This document shows positions 1 through 9,895 of a stretch of 64,000 nucleotides of DNA, one piece after another. The position numbers were made by a program, and so were the translations under genes. The notes under the pieces were generated by a model. That model saw only the letters and a list, made by a program, of their open reading frames with translations. It did no database searches and was not told the DNA's origin. This stretch comes from Kingdonia uniflora (Eukaryota > Streptophyta > Magnoliopsida > Ranunculales > Circaeasteraceae): NCBI GenBank assembly GCA_014058105.1, contig JACGCM010001511.1:2046001-2110000 (forward strand). The letters are read 5' to 3'. The first letter of the stretch is position 1, and every line of letters starts with the position of its first letter.

Positions 1-1316
1 CAATAAAAACCTCCTTTACCAAATAAAAATAAAATAAAAATGATGCATATTGATAGAGTTCCAAAAAAATTATGAATTTTACAAGCATGATTCATACGCT
101 CTGCCAAGAAAATAAGATCATGCCTGTGGTGAAGTACAAATTCTTTAAGAGATTTTTTTGAGGCGATGTTGCCCAGTCCTTAGATATTTTAATAGCGATT
201 AATCCTTAGGATATATACACCTTATCTTGTGACCAGTGGTAGTACCTCAATGGTCCTGTTGTTTTAGATACAACAGGAGTGAACTCCTTACCTTGAGCCA
301 CCCTAGTAGCCTACATCTCAGTACAAGAGAAGCTGACATCCTCATTTCAAGAAGATTGCTGTGTAAATTTTGAAGCATTATGGTTGCCTGATACAGAAGA
401 CCAGTTCTTGTGTTCAAGTGGTTTTTCCTTGTGGATTAAAGTGGCCCTTCAAATGATATCTTTAAGTTGGACGTTTGGACCATTCAGTATCTATTTCACT
501 TATACACACATACTAGAGGGCGGCACGCATCCTGGTGGATCACCACTTATAATGTGGGTGTTTAAGCCGCATTTGCAAATTCAGAAATAAATCAAAAGTA
601 ATAACTAACTGCTAGTGGCTTCATTTCTTACCGCGTAGGCTATAAAGTGCACTGTTATTTTTCCAACTGTTTGCTCTATATTGCATGTTAATCATTATTG
701 TCTATACTCACCATTGAAGTTAAATTATAATATTTAATATTTACCCTTACTTTCTAGCTTCGGCATTTGATATAAGAGATCAGGGAGCGGACATTATTGA
801 AGCCTGTTACAATTATAAATGAAAATTCTAATACTAGTGGTATGTACATCATTTACTTTAATACTCCTATGCTAAATACAGTTTTTCCAGCTGTTTGGTT
901 TGAAAACCTTGGGCAATCTTCGAGGTTTGGAGCCACATTTATCAACAATTTATCCGTACCTATGTAGGAAATAAATGGATGACATATTGATTTAACAGTC
1001 ATAATATACACTCAATCTGTGTTTGTGTCACGGGAGTTAATATACCATTACAGTATAGAAAGTTTATAATCATTTCTATTGCCCGAGTTTATATTTTCTT
1101 ACCTTGTGTGGCTGGTGGGTGTTTTCACCAATAGAGCGGTTACTTAAAGGAGAAAGCATTACTGGATATTTATGTGGTTCTGCTAATCCCTATTTACGCG
1201 GAAGCACAAATCATAATAAACGATTTATTTTATTGAAGTAAAATCTCTACTACAAGCTCTCTTTTTATCTCTCTAGGGTTCTTCCCTTTCTCTCAAACTC
1301 AACAACAAACTTTCTA
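1..1316. other. Unassigned AT-rich DNA left of the Mutator-like element
   Basis: I see no recognisable coding sequence, RNA gene or repeat boundary. The 68-codon open frame at 384-590 has no family resemblance I can name and looks like chance. The stretch is ordinary AT-rich plant intergenic sequence or an element too old to recognise. Confidence 0.5.
1308..1316. repeat. 9-bp target-site duplication, left copy
   Basis: AACTTTCTA sits directly before the left inverted end of the Mutator-like element. An identical copy follows the right end at 2735-2743. A 9-bp duplication is the hallmark of Mutator-superfamily insertion. Confidence 0.9.
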
Positions 1317-1515
1317 GAGTGCATTTTTGTTGTTTTACTTTTTTGCTGTTTTTAGTGTTTGCCCAACCACCGGTTGACACGTGTCTCTTCGTTAGCTGTA
1401 ATATTTTATTTCTCTGCCCGAGATATTAAAGGGCAGTTGACGTGGGACCTACAATAATTTATATTCAAACTCTTTTCTTTTCTCTTACTCCTTCTCTCTC
1501 CTCTTCTTCTCTCCT
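1317..1515 (+). repeat. MULE left terminal inverted repeat
   Basis: This pairs with about 2535-2734 in inverse orientation. Shared landmarks are GAGTGCATTTTTGTTG at the tip, CCAACCACCGGTTGACACG, a CTGCCCGA...ATTAAAGGGCAG palindrome-like patch, then GACGTGGGACCTACAAT and a CT-rich tract. The serine/leucine-rich 60-codon frame at 1442-1624 is a by-product of the CT-rich tract, not a gene. Confidence 0.88.
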
Positions 1516-1866
1516 CTTGGTCCCCCACAACCACCATCACCATTATTTATATTCAAACTCTTTTTTCTTTTCTTTTCTCTTACTCCTTCTCTCTCCTCTT
1601 CTTTATTGGTCAATTTTGGCCTAAAAACCATATATCTTCATATACTCTTTTCTGGGGTTTGTAGTTTGTGAGGTTGGGGAAAAGTTTTAAAACCCTTAAC
1701 CTATACATGTAAGAACTTGGTCTATTTTAAGCCAAATGAAACTAAATAAGCTTATCTAAGTTGACACCGTTATACAAACTGAAATAAAGTCAATTAATGC
1801 GATTTAGAGAAGAAATAGTTCCTAAAGCCCAAGTAGGCGCATTACATAGTTGACATCGATACAAAT

Positions 1867-2112
1867 ATGAGAAAGCGAAATAACTCAGATGACGTCGCAA
1901 CGCCGAATACTAGAAAGCGAAATGTTATCAAAAGTGTTTGCAGGTGCATGTTTTTCCTCTTGTTCGAGTCAAAGCTTTCTTGCCAGCGTAGTGATGAGGT
2001 GGTTATAGTTCGATATTGGAGCCATATTTCGCAGTGTTTCAAGCGTGGCTCTCAAACATTTCATATCGATTTAACCCGCTTGGAAATATTTAGCGGTATG
2101 ACCTTCAACTGA
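1867..2112 (+). CDS. Unrecognised 81-codon open frame inside the MULE
   Basis: The frame starts MRKRNNSDDVATPNTRKR and has an early basic stretch. It matches no family I know. It lies in the non-repetitive centre of the MULE, where captured host DNA would be expected. There is no clear promoter context. TTGCAGGTGC near 1938 could mimic a splice acceptor, which would fit a captured genomic exon, but this is weak. It may simply be a chance frame. Confidence 0.2.
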   Translation: MRKRNNSDDVATPNTRKRNVIKSVCRCMFFLLFESKLSCQRSDEVVIVRYWSHISQCFKRGSQTFHIDLTRLEIFSGMTFN

Positions 2113-2534
2113 ACATGTAATATTTATCATCAGTGCATCACATTAACAGAATGGAAAGCACTTAATATCTACAATCGATATCTCTGCAACTTATATTTAC
2201 CATTAACAATCTTTTTAGATTATAAAAATGCGGAACTGTCCGCAACCCAAAAAATGCAAAGTGCTTAGATGCTTAAGTTTGAGACGATATGTACACAGTA
2301 ACTATCCATAGAAAGTGGGAGTAGTATACATGGCGAGAGTGGAAGAAGATACAATTGCAAGAAAACCTCTTTAAACCTAACTGTAAAAGAAGAAAGTATT
2401 CGAATATATTTTTTCCCAGGTGAAGGCTTCACGTACCTGTGACACTTTCTTGGTCTGAATTGAACTGGACTCACTTTCTTGAATCAATACTGCAGCAGAC
2501 GCAACTACCATTATGTTTTCCCTCTGATGCCAAG

Positions 2535-2734
2535 AGGAAAGAAGAAGAGAGAGAGGAGTAAGAGAAAAGAAAAGAAAAGAGTTTGAATATAAATAATTGT
2601 AGGTCCCACGTCAGCTGCCCTTTAATATTTCGGGCAGAGAAATTAAATATTACAACTAACAAAGAGACACGTGTCAACCGGTGGTTGGACAAACAGTAAA
2701 AGCAGCAAAAAAGTAAAACAACAAAAATGCACTC
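2535..2734 (-). repeat. MULE right terminal inverted repeat
   Basis: Inverse complement of the left end, terminating ...CAAAAATGCACTC at 2734, immediately followed by the AACTTTCTA duplication. Confidence 0.88.
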
Positions 2735-2743
2735 AACTTTCTA
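2735..2743. repeat. 9-bp target-site duplication, right copy
   Basis: AACTTTCTA, identical to 1308-1316. Confidence 0.9.
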
Positions 2744-3391
2744 CTAGCCTAGGATCCCCCATATATATATAGGAGATCTCCACCTCTTTTTACACTCCCA
2801 ATCAAAAAAAAAACTACTAGAATAATTCTATTTTTAGAGGATTCTCTAGGACAAAATTAAATAACATAAGATAAACTTAAATAAGAAATGACTAACGACT
2901 CCCCCCCCCCGTTGAAGGATTCGTCCACAAATTTAAGAAGAAGGAAAATCAATTGTTATCGTCTTAGTGTCCCCATACTCTGGACTAAGTAACCGATCAA
3001 GCACCTCTTCTACGTGATGATGTAGTTGCTGAGAAATGAGTGTCATTACTTTTCATGCGCTAGGTCACTCACGTCACATATGTTTTGTCTTCTTGCAGTT
3101 GCAGCAAATGGCGGTACTGACTGTTCCTGCATATTTACCAATAACTGCTGGTACTGTAAAAGTAGGTGTCGTGGTCACTCTAGCTAGTGCTATAAAAGAT
3201 AAATATCCAGATAGTTTCAGCTTGGCCTCAACCCTACAAGCTATCACGACTATCTCGAATAAGGATTATGGAGAAAACAGGATCATCTCATCCAGAATGT
3301 GTTTCGTAAGATCCAAATGAAAGTGGCTAACCCGTTGCGCTTCTGACTCAGAGAAGAGGACACAAGACAATAACATATTAAAGTCACTAGC
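2744..3391. other. Unassigned DNA between the MULE and element A, with one open frame
   Basis: Contains a run of ten C at about 2901 and a 94-codon frame at 3036-3320 (+). The middle of that frame, around VPAYLPITAGTVKVG, looks more protein-like than its neighbours, and a pyrimidine tract ending TTGCAG precedes it near 3100. I cannot assign it to a family. It might be an exon remnant of a host gene or chance. Confidence 0.3.
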
Positions 3392-3396
3392 ATAAC
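3392..3396. repeat. Target-site duplication of element A, left copy (ATAAC)
   Basis: ATAAC directly precedes the LTR at 3397. The same five bases follow the other LTR at 33731-33735. The two LTRs also have matching orientation and lengths (617 and 620 bp), so they bound one insertion. Confidence 0.85.
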
Positions 3397-4013
3397 TCTA
3401 ATGGCCAAATTCCAAAGCTCAAAATTGCTTGCAATTCGCAATTACACCAATGAACCTGTAATAATATTTTAATGGAAAGTAAGAAATGAAACATGTGATT
3501 TTAGCGTCAAAAACCTTTGAATAGGTAAAAAACCACGACCTAGAGTGGAAGATTTTTGTAAAAATATCTTTATTGCTTGAGGCGAATATCTTATTACAAG
3601 TGATCATTAGATATAGAAAGGCTTGAACCTTGTAATTAGGAAGTTTTGAATGTTGCTGAGAATAAAAAAAAGTAGTTTCTTGATGATCTCTTGTGTGATT
3701 TCTGGTCCATGTCTCTTCTGGAACTTTTCCTTTAAATAGGCCTACTTCGCAGCTCTTCATCGTGCTTGAGCACGTTTTCTAAACAATATGGTTGGTGGCG
3801 GTTGACTGAATAACTGACGAGTTCATAAAAGATAGGTGTTTTTGACTCGATAATGTTCTTTGCTTAAAGTTTGGCCCACGTTCTTAATCAGTTCGTGGGG
3901 TAGGTTGGAATGTTGGGCTAGGGAGGAAGTGTTAAAATGCGTGAATCCGAGATGGAGGTAATTTGAACTAGGTGAGCTTGTTTTTAGGTGAGATCGAGGG
4001 ATAAGTCACTGCA
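3397..4013 (-). repeat. 3' LTR of element A
   Basis: 617 bp. On the plus strand it runs from TCTAATGGCC (TG-type start mutated to TC) to ...CACTGCA. Homologous LTRs lie at 33111, 36187, 45637, 46583 and 57230. This one is the 3' LTR because element-internal sequence (the polypurine tract) follows at 4014. It includes the shared block around GGTAAAAAACCACGACC and the TTTATTGCTTGAGG patch found in all copies. Confidence 0.9.
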
Positions 4014-4032
4014 ATCGCCCCCTCGTAACCAA
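4014..4032 (-). other. Polypurine tract of element A
   Basis: The plus strand reads ATCGCCCCCTCGTAACC next to the LTR, so the minus strand reads a purine-rich GAGGGGGCGAT ending at the LTR edge. The same tract abuts the LTRs at 36751, 47096 and 57808, which fixes the minus orientation of elements A, B, D and C. It is the priming site for plus-strand DNA synthesis during retrotransposition. Confidence 0.8.
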
Positions 4033-4408
4033 AGTCACGAGTGGCTTTGGTTGAGAAATTATCTATTTGTGACTTGGTATCTGGGCTGAAACTTTTAATA
4101 ATTGAAATGGAATAATGATGGCTTTGACCGTGTGGTGTTACGCGGGTTATTTGGAAATGACGTGTATTTAATGAGGATATGGATGCTGATGTATGTGACG
4201 GTTATGACTCAAAAAGTTGCATCTGTAATGAATGATGTTGCTTGGTAAAACGTACCTACACATTAAAAGTATGGTTATATAAATGGTACCTGTATTGGAT
4301 TTTAGAAGCAGGTTATGCTTGTTCTTTGTAAAATTCTTTAAAATATTAATAATGGTGAAGACTTGTAGTATGGTCTTTGAAGAGAGGATTGCGTTTGAAA
4401 TGTAGAGG

Positions 4409-4800
4409 TTGAAGTTGAAGTACATCGGTGGCCAATCCCTAGAGATGTCGATACCCGCTCCTATTCCTCTGACGTATCAAGGCATATCGGAAGACGAAGT
4501 TATTGAAGCAGAGAAGAAATTCTACTACAAGTGGAGGCAGGCGAGGATCGGTGGGCCTATCTCCGTACTCTTGCGGATGACAGGGTTGGGGATTCATATG
4601 CAGAGATAGGCATAACTACGGGGCAGTTATTCCGATTTCTTGTATCACCATGGATTCTAAGGTCGGACCCTCTTCATCTCTATCAACTTTTTGGAGGTTA
4701 TGGTTTCAGAGGAGGGGATGATGGTAATAGAGGATGGAGACAACCAGTGGGAGTCTTCTATTGCATTTCCATCATGTTTTGGTGCTCAGAAGACCTTTAG
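4409..4800 (+). CDS. Leader ORF of the antisense extra gene, element A
   Basis: The plus-strand reading includes MSIPAPIPLTYQGISEDE from ATG 4445, then an acidic stretch and KFYYKWRQ. It is antisense to gag-pol and close to the 3' LTR. Equivalents sit at the same place in B (from 37188), D (from 47521) and C (about 58205). They share the pattern P-x-P-x-P-x-T-Y-Q-G followed by E-rich and F-Y-Y-K residues, which argues for a once-translated leader or first exon. A second frame (4531-4800) continues in the homologous region of C. Function unknown. The CACTA insertion at 4887 separates it from the rest of the gene. Confidence 0.45.
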
Positions 4801-4883
4801 GTCTAGGATTTGGTTCCAGCACTGAGTCTACTGCTTGCATAGTTTGCATTTGAAGCTCGAATAGACTTTAACCAAAATAATGT

Positions 4884-4886
4884 GAG
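4884..4886. repeat. CACTA target-site duplication, left (GAG)
   Basis: GAG precedes the element, and GAG follows it at 21001-21003. Element C shows the uninterrupted site as ATGTGAGGAAAAC near 58665, so the duplication is supported by an empty-site comparison. Confidence 0.75.
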
Positions 4887-4990
4887 TACTATCAAAAAAA
4901 GGGCCTTTGACAACACGCATATATAACTTTTGGCAACAAACTATGTCTGTCGCACGTTTGCTACAGTCCAAATCCATTACCATATCTCCA
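4887..4990 (+). repeat. CACTA left terminus and subterminal repeats
   Basis: An inverted end of about 30 bp is followed by short motifs such as TTTGACAAC, TTTTGGCAAC and GTTTGCTACAG. These echo motifs near the right end. Clusters of short subterminal repeats are the transposase-binding sites of known CACTA elements. Confidence 0.65.
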
Positions 4991-5604
4991 TGTCTGTTGT
5001 GCTAATGTTCTATTAAAATTAGTAGCCCAAAATACTTTCATGTTTTTCACGTCTCTCTCCCAAATTCCCTTGCGAAAAGCTTCCTTCTCATTCTCAAAGA
5101 TTTCCCCCCCAGAAATCTCTTCTCTCTTACGATTCAAGAGCGAATCTGTTATGGATAACCTCATGTTCCCCCACATTTCTCTCTAAATCCTCCTTTTCCC
5201 AAGATTCTGCATATTTTGTGGCATCTCTTTATGCGATTATAGTCCCGCTGGTGGTTCTTGTACTCCTCTGCAATCAAAGGTATCTCCCTTTACCTTTCAT
5301 TCTTCTTCTCTGAGCACCAATCAAATTTATCTTTGATAAAGTCAGGTTCCAATTCAACTTATTTTATGAAATTAGGGTTCCAATTTAACTTATTTTATGA
5401 AATTAGGGGTTTAGTGTAAGCACTTATGGTTTTCAATTATTGGTATTTGTCATGGTTCCAATTACGACTACTAGTAGCTGTTATCTTCTTCGGCTTCTTC
5501 GCCTCAACTTCCTCTATTAAAATCGCAGAGTAAGAGCCAGTGACACTTATAACTAATAGTCTTACTCATTTTACTATATTCGCTTGATTCGGTTTTCATC
5601 GCGT

Positions 5605-5990
5605 CAAAATTCCGACATTTACAAATTTTGGTAGTTTTTTTCTTAAGGAAAACAATATGTTTGTGATTTGACAAAAAGGGCGAATTGCCCAATAAGATTT
5701 TTTGTATGAATCTCCCATTTTGTATAGTTCTGGATTTGATACAGGGGTGTGATTTAGAGTAATGATATGTAGTCTTTGAGATCTTTTGAATTTTTTGCTT
5801 TTGTTCATTGTGTTCGTTTTAAAAGATTGTATTATTTTATATGTATGTATTAATCGTATTGTTTTCTTTTATTTATTTTTTTAGGATACAGAGACTTGGA
5901 TTAAAGCTTTGAATCAGGTACTTGTTTATTTTCATTGCCAATTTAACTATGGATTCTATTGCGTCTAGCTTATACATCTCATTAATACAA
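5605..5990 (+). repeat. 385-bp direct repeat, copy 1
   Basis: Runs from AAAATTCCGACATTTACAA to CATCTCATTAATA. A similar copy lies at about 9109-9495. Both include TTTTAGGAT/TTCAGGAT followed by an exon-like patch (AAAGCTTTGAATCAGG, then GTACTTG), so the unit may hold a small exon with splice sites. Differences are scattered along the repeat, so the duplication is not recent. The decayed LINE lies between the copies. Confidence 0.75.
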
Positions 5991-6399
5991 ATCACAACAC
6001 AAAAAACTTTAGAACTTTTATCACACTCCCATATTGTACTTTTTCTTAGAAAAATATAAAACTTGAAATATTTACCAAGGTTGGATCTAACAACATCCAT
6101 ATAAGTGTAGTTTCTTTTCCCAAAAATAGGATCTCCTATTTTATAATAATCATCTAGAAGAGATGAAGTATAGTAAATCACAAAGGAGAATAAAAACATC
6201 ATGATAGGACCCTGCAGTATACTCTGGTATTTCCGAATCAGAAAAGCTGGGGTTAGGCATGCCTCTACCTATTTATTGAGCTGAAAAGCTGTTACATCCA
6301 AGGATATTTACAACCCTTAGCATCTCCCTCAACAATATTTAGGAAATCACCGTGAAATAAAGAAGGAAAAATAGTAAAAAGCTGTTTACAACATGCTTA

Positions 6400-8880
6400 G
6401 GGGCAAAATAATCAGCGGTCTGTGTTCCCCTCTTTCCAAGTACGTGAAAACACGGTCTTCTCAAACGATTCAGCTATGGATTAGATCTCTCTAGCTATAT
6501 GAATTTATTTTAAGGAGCATGATTCTTTTTGTAAGTATATTAATGGCATATAGTGAGTCAGAAATGATATCCAAGCTAGTAATATTATGTTTCTTTATCA
6601 TTTTCATCCCAAATAAAATAACCATATACTCATTTACCACAATATCTTCTGCTTCTACTGGTGGGCTATAGGCTATAATAAGTGGTTTTTCCTAGACCTT
6701 TTGAATAATATGTCTAACTATGCTTTGGAGTTAGCATAAGAACCATCAGCAATTGAAATCCATTTCCTTTCATATATATGAGTCCTAGCTACCCATCTTT
6801 TATAACCAATTTGAATTTATGATTTGTTTAAACAAATGCATAGACTGGGATCTTTAGAATTTACCTCCTTGATTACAGTCTTACATTTGAAATATATGAA
6901 TCTTATCTTTTCGATTGCATACCATTTCCACCATAGTACTGCTTCCTCGCCTCCCGTGAGAATTTAACAAATGTTATCCCCTCCTTTATGCGTGAAGATA
7001 AAGGTAGAACTATTCCATTAATTTCTTCTATGAGGCTAAACATTATTTTCTCATTAAGGTGAAGGCTAATAGCATCAGAGGTTGAGGCACCTATCTCATC
7101 ACATGCCCTAGAACATTGCTCATTTGATATCAACTTTTCCTTAAGGTGTTGTGAAATAGAGAAAGTTTTGTCCCAAGCTAGTTGTAAAAAAATAACAAAT
7201 GTTTCTCTACTTAAGTTGTCCTGTTTTGCCGGTCTGCATACAGAGTGAAGAGTGGATTGTAGTTTCCCTTTTGATAAGATATCAGCCGATTCCCCCACTT
7301 GAAAAACAAAACTGTCAAAAGGGGATCTCATTACACGGATTCTATTGTTGTTGTGGTCAAATAGTTGTAAGTATGTGTGTCCATCAGGGGTGAACATTCT
7401 TGCTCACATGACATGCAGTTGCCATAGCTTAAAATCGGGGAAGATAACATGGAATTCTCATTTTCAGAAGTAAAGGTAAAAGCTACTATAAGAATCTTTC
7501 TCAACGTTTTAGTTTTTCTAAGCAATTTTTTTAGACCACATCAAAGGAAATATGTTAGAGGAGAATAGTTTCAAGATTGATTTTGAGATGAGATTTGAGA
7601 AAGGCCACTCAAATAATAGGTAATTTTTGTCTTCCCTTTCTGCACCACAGATATAACACTTTGGATTCTCAACTTTACCCATCTTAGCCATTAAATTTGT
7701 GTATACAACCTAATTGTGTGATGTCATTCGTGAAATACATCTTTTAGGTAGATTTTTAGTTTCCCAAGTAATCCTTAGACATTCCATCTTAGTTTCCTTC
7801 AATTTTATGAATTCACATGCTAGTATTGCTGTGAACTTTTTGTCCGCAAGTGGCTTCCACACTATATGGTCTTCGTGGAGTATACTAGGAGGGTGCATAA
7901 CACACATTTTCTTCATCATTTGGTTTATTTATGGGAATCTTGTACTAATAAGTGCCCAATGGGTGTTGTTGATGAGGCACTAACTTTAGTATCTTGAGTG
8001 ATTCAGTGAGAATTCTTGATATATTCCCCTGAGGAATTTCTAGGACACTTCTTGTCTGTTATGGATCTTTCCAAAGTAAATGCCGAAGAAGGGAGTAGTA
8101 TCAATTTTAAGTTTCAACATAGATCTGAATGCATTCTAGGTACTCAGTCAAGGACCAAAATAACTTACTTTTGGGGTAGTTTCTATCGATGCAAAGAATC
8201 TAGCAGCAAGCCTTATTCTACAATTGAGAGATTTCTATTTTTCTGGTTAGTAATTCGTATTTGTAATATAGGGCTGTAGTTTTTGCTTAAGTGTAGTAGA
8301 GATAAGGGCTAAACCAAGTACTTCATCGGTAACTTAACAGTAGTAAAGCATATCTGAACAGTGATATATTGCTGCAGTGCCTATTCAGTAGAATTAGAAT
8401 AGTTGATAGTGCTTTGCTGAGGATTAATATTCAATCCAAACCACTCTGAAAAATCACTTAATATCTTCTAGAAATTATCACAGCAGGTTTGTCTCAGCAT
8501 TTAAAAATATGTTGAGGTCATTTGTAAAGATAAGAGGAAAAATTACAATAACTAGAGGAAGATGGGAAAAGAAAAATTTGACCTTGAACCACTGCATTAG
8601 TTAAGAGGAACCCTCATCTCCATGAAAAATAGGTAGGAAGACAAGGGATCTCTGTGCCTAATCCCATTGGAATTGGTGAAGAGTTCTGTAGTAGCTCCAT
8701 TAATATCAATAGAAAAAGTAGGAATTCGGGCCTTATCCGACTGATAATTCTTGTAGAAAATTATGTGTTGGATAAACTTCAATTCCAACTAAGAGATTCA
8801 AAAGCTTTTCTTGCGTCGGGAAATGGTAGAACCTTACAGATGAGCTCTCTTCCATTTGGCGGTGTTGATATTGCTTGATT
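6400..8880 (-). mobile_element. Decayed, 5'-truncated LINE inside the CACTA
   Basis: Minus-strand remnants follow the order of plant L1-type ORF2. Reverse transcriptase pieces are at about 8830-8590 (DARKAFESLSWN, then GIRHRDPLSSYLF, compare the family G-x-R-Q-G-D-P-L-S-P). A zf-RVT zinc-binding region is at about 7920-7580 (MGKVENPKCYICGAE). An RNase H region is at about 6760-6400 (ADGSYANSK, then ISDSLYAI, then GTQTADYFA). Frames are broken throughout. A host oxygenase fragment (6903-7440) interrupts the order between zf-RVT and RNase H. No A-tail or target duplication was found, so the edges are approximate. Confidence 0.7.
6903..7440 (-). pseudogene. C-terminal fragment of a 2OG-Fe(II) oxygenase
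   Basis: The 164-codon frame (7397 to 6903) begins TPDGHTYLQLFD and includes SFVFQVGESADILSKGKLQ, TLHSVCRP, LSRETFVIFLQ and a C-terminus with QYYGGNGMQSKR just before its stop. I recognise this as the C-terminal part of a plant 2-oxoglutarate/Fe(II)-dependent oxygenase family (clavaminate-synthase-like). The second iron-binding His (TLHSV) and the Arg expected to bind 2-oxoglutarate (SRETF) are present. The upstream HxD motif is not. The family reading continues upstream in another frame (CMSCEQECSP, about 7400-7440), so there is at least one frameshift. It is a captured, non-functional host fragment lying on the same strand as the LINE around it. Confidence 0.75.
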
Positions 8881-9108
8881 CTATATGATTATTGAGTACT
8901 TATTCTGGATGATCCAAATTTTTTTTTCATTTAATCTTTAGTGTTTCTTTTTACACGTCGAGGTTGCATTCTATGGCTATGAACGGCTGATCCATTGTAA
9001 CTACTAAAGTGATCTGGTTTTAAAAAATCTTCATTCAATGCTGCTGAACCTTGGTTTATAAACATCTTGAGGATGTAATCTTTCACTATCTTTCACTATG
9101 TGCGGCTC

Positions 9109-9495
9109 AAAATTCCAACATTTACAAATTTTGGCAGTGTTTTTTTCTTCTTAAGAAAACAATTTGTTTGTGATTTGATAATAAAAGGGGCATTGCCAAG
9201 TTGGATTTTTTTATGAATATCCCATTTTGTATAGTTCAGGATTTGATACAGGGGTATGATTTAGAATAATGATATGTAGTCTTTGAGGCCTTTAGATTTT
9301 TGTGTTTTTGTTTATTGTGTTATTTTTAAAAGATTGTATCATTCTATGTATGTATTAATCGTATTGTTTTCTTTTATTTATTTTTTCAGGATATAGAGAT
9401 TTGAATTAAAGCTTTGAATCAGGTACTTGTTTTATTTTCGTGCCAATTTAACTATGGATTCTATTGCGTCTATCTTATACATCTCATTAATAAAA
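9109..9495 (+). repeat. 385-bp direct repeat, copy 2
   Basis: Counterpart of 5605-5990 in the same orientation, about 3.5 kb apart. It lies between the LINE remnant and the CACTA transposase gene. It may come from a tandem duplication within the CACTA that was later separated by insertion. Confidence 0.75.
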
Positions 9496-9895
9496 TGTTG
9501 TTTATAAATCATGTTTGTGATGAATGTTAAATTGAAAGGCAGGTAATTTGCATAATTATTTTCGATATTAGAGCCCACAAATTGCCTTACCTATATTGGT
9601 TTGACCGCTCCACTAAATATCAACTATATTGCTTAAATAATAGACTTACTATGAAACTTATATTCAATGACCTCTATTTCATATTTCTTCATTTTCATTG
9701 TTAGATTTGGTACGAATCAATATATTTATTTTTTTGGCTTTAGATACCTAATTTATGAGGATTTAACTCTAATTGGGTTCGACAAAGGGGTTGAGGGCTA
9801 ACTTTTTGAATTACCAATTTTTCTATTAATTCTAGTCATGAAACTTGTAATTCGTTTATATGTGTTACCTAGGTTTAGGGAGAGTCCAAAAAGAA

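Larger units (their letters stand above)
1317..2734. mobile_element. Non-autonomous Mutator-like element (MULE)
   Basis: A 1418-bp element. Both ends begin GAGTGCATTTTTG, read inward, and the inverted similarity continues for about 190-200 bp with few mismatches (left 1317 to about 1515, right about 2535 to 2734). Perfect 9-bp duplications AACTTTCTA flank it. Long inverted ends plus a 9-bp duplication define a MULE. No MuDR-type transposase is visible inside, so it must have been moved by an enzyme from elsewhere. The centre (about 1610-2520) holds an open frame at 1867-2112 (81 codons) that I do not recognise. It could be filler or a captured host fragment, which would make this a Pack-MULE. 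The pyrimidine-rich stretch of the left end (1457-1530) is partly repeated just inside at 1543-1606. Confidence 0.9.

Noticed and set aside
384..590. 68-codon open frame in the left flank
   Set aside because: No family resemblance, no conserved context, length expected by chance.
1442..1624. 60-codon Ser/Leu-rich open frame
   Set aside because: Encoded by the CT-rich tract of the MULE left end and its partial repeat. Composition artefact.
5873..6202. 109-codon minus-strand frame
   Set aside because: It overlaps the direct repeat and AT-rich LINE edge, has low-complexity composition and matches nothing I know.
7710..7983. Plus-strand open frame opposite the LINE zf-RVT region
   Set aside because: Shadow of the minus-strand LINE coding sequence, which carries the recognisable motifs.
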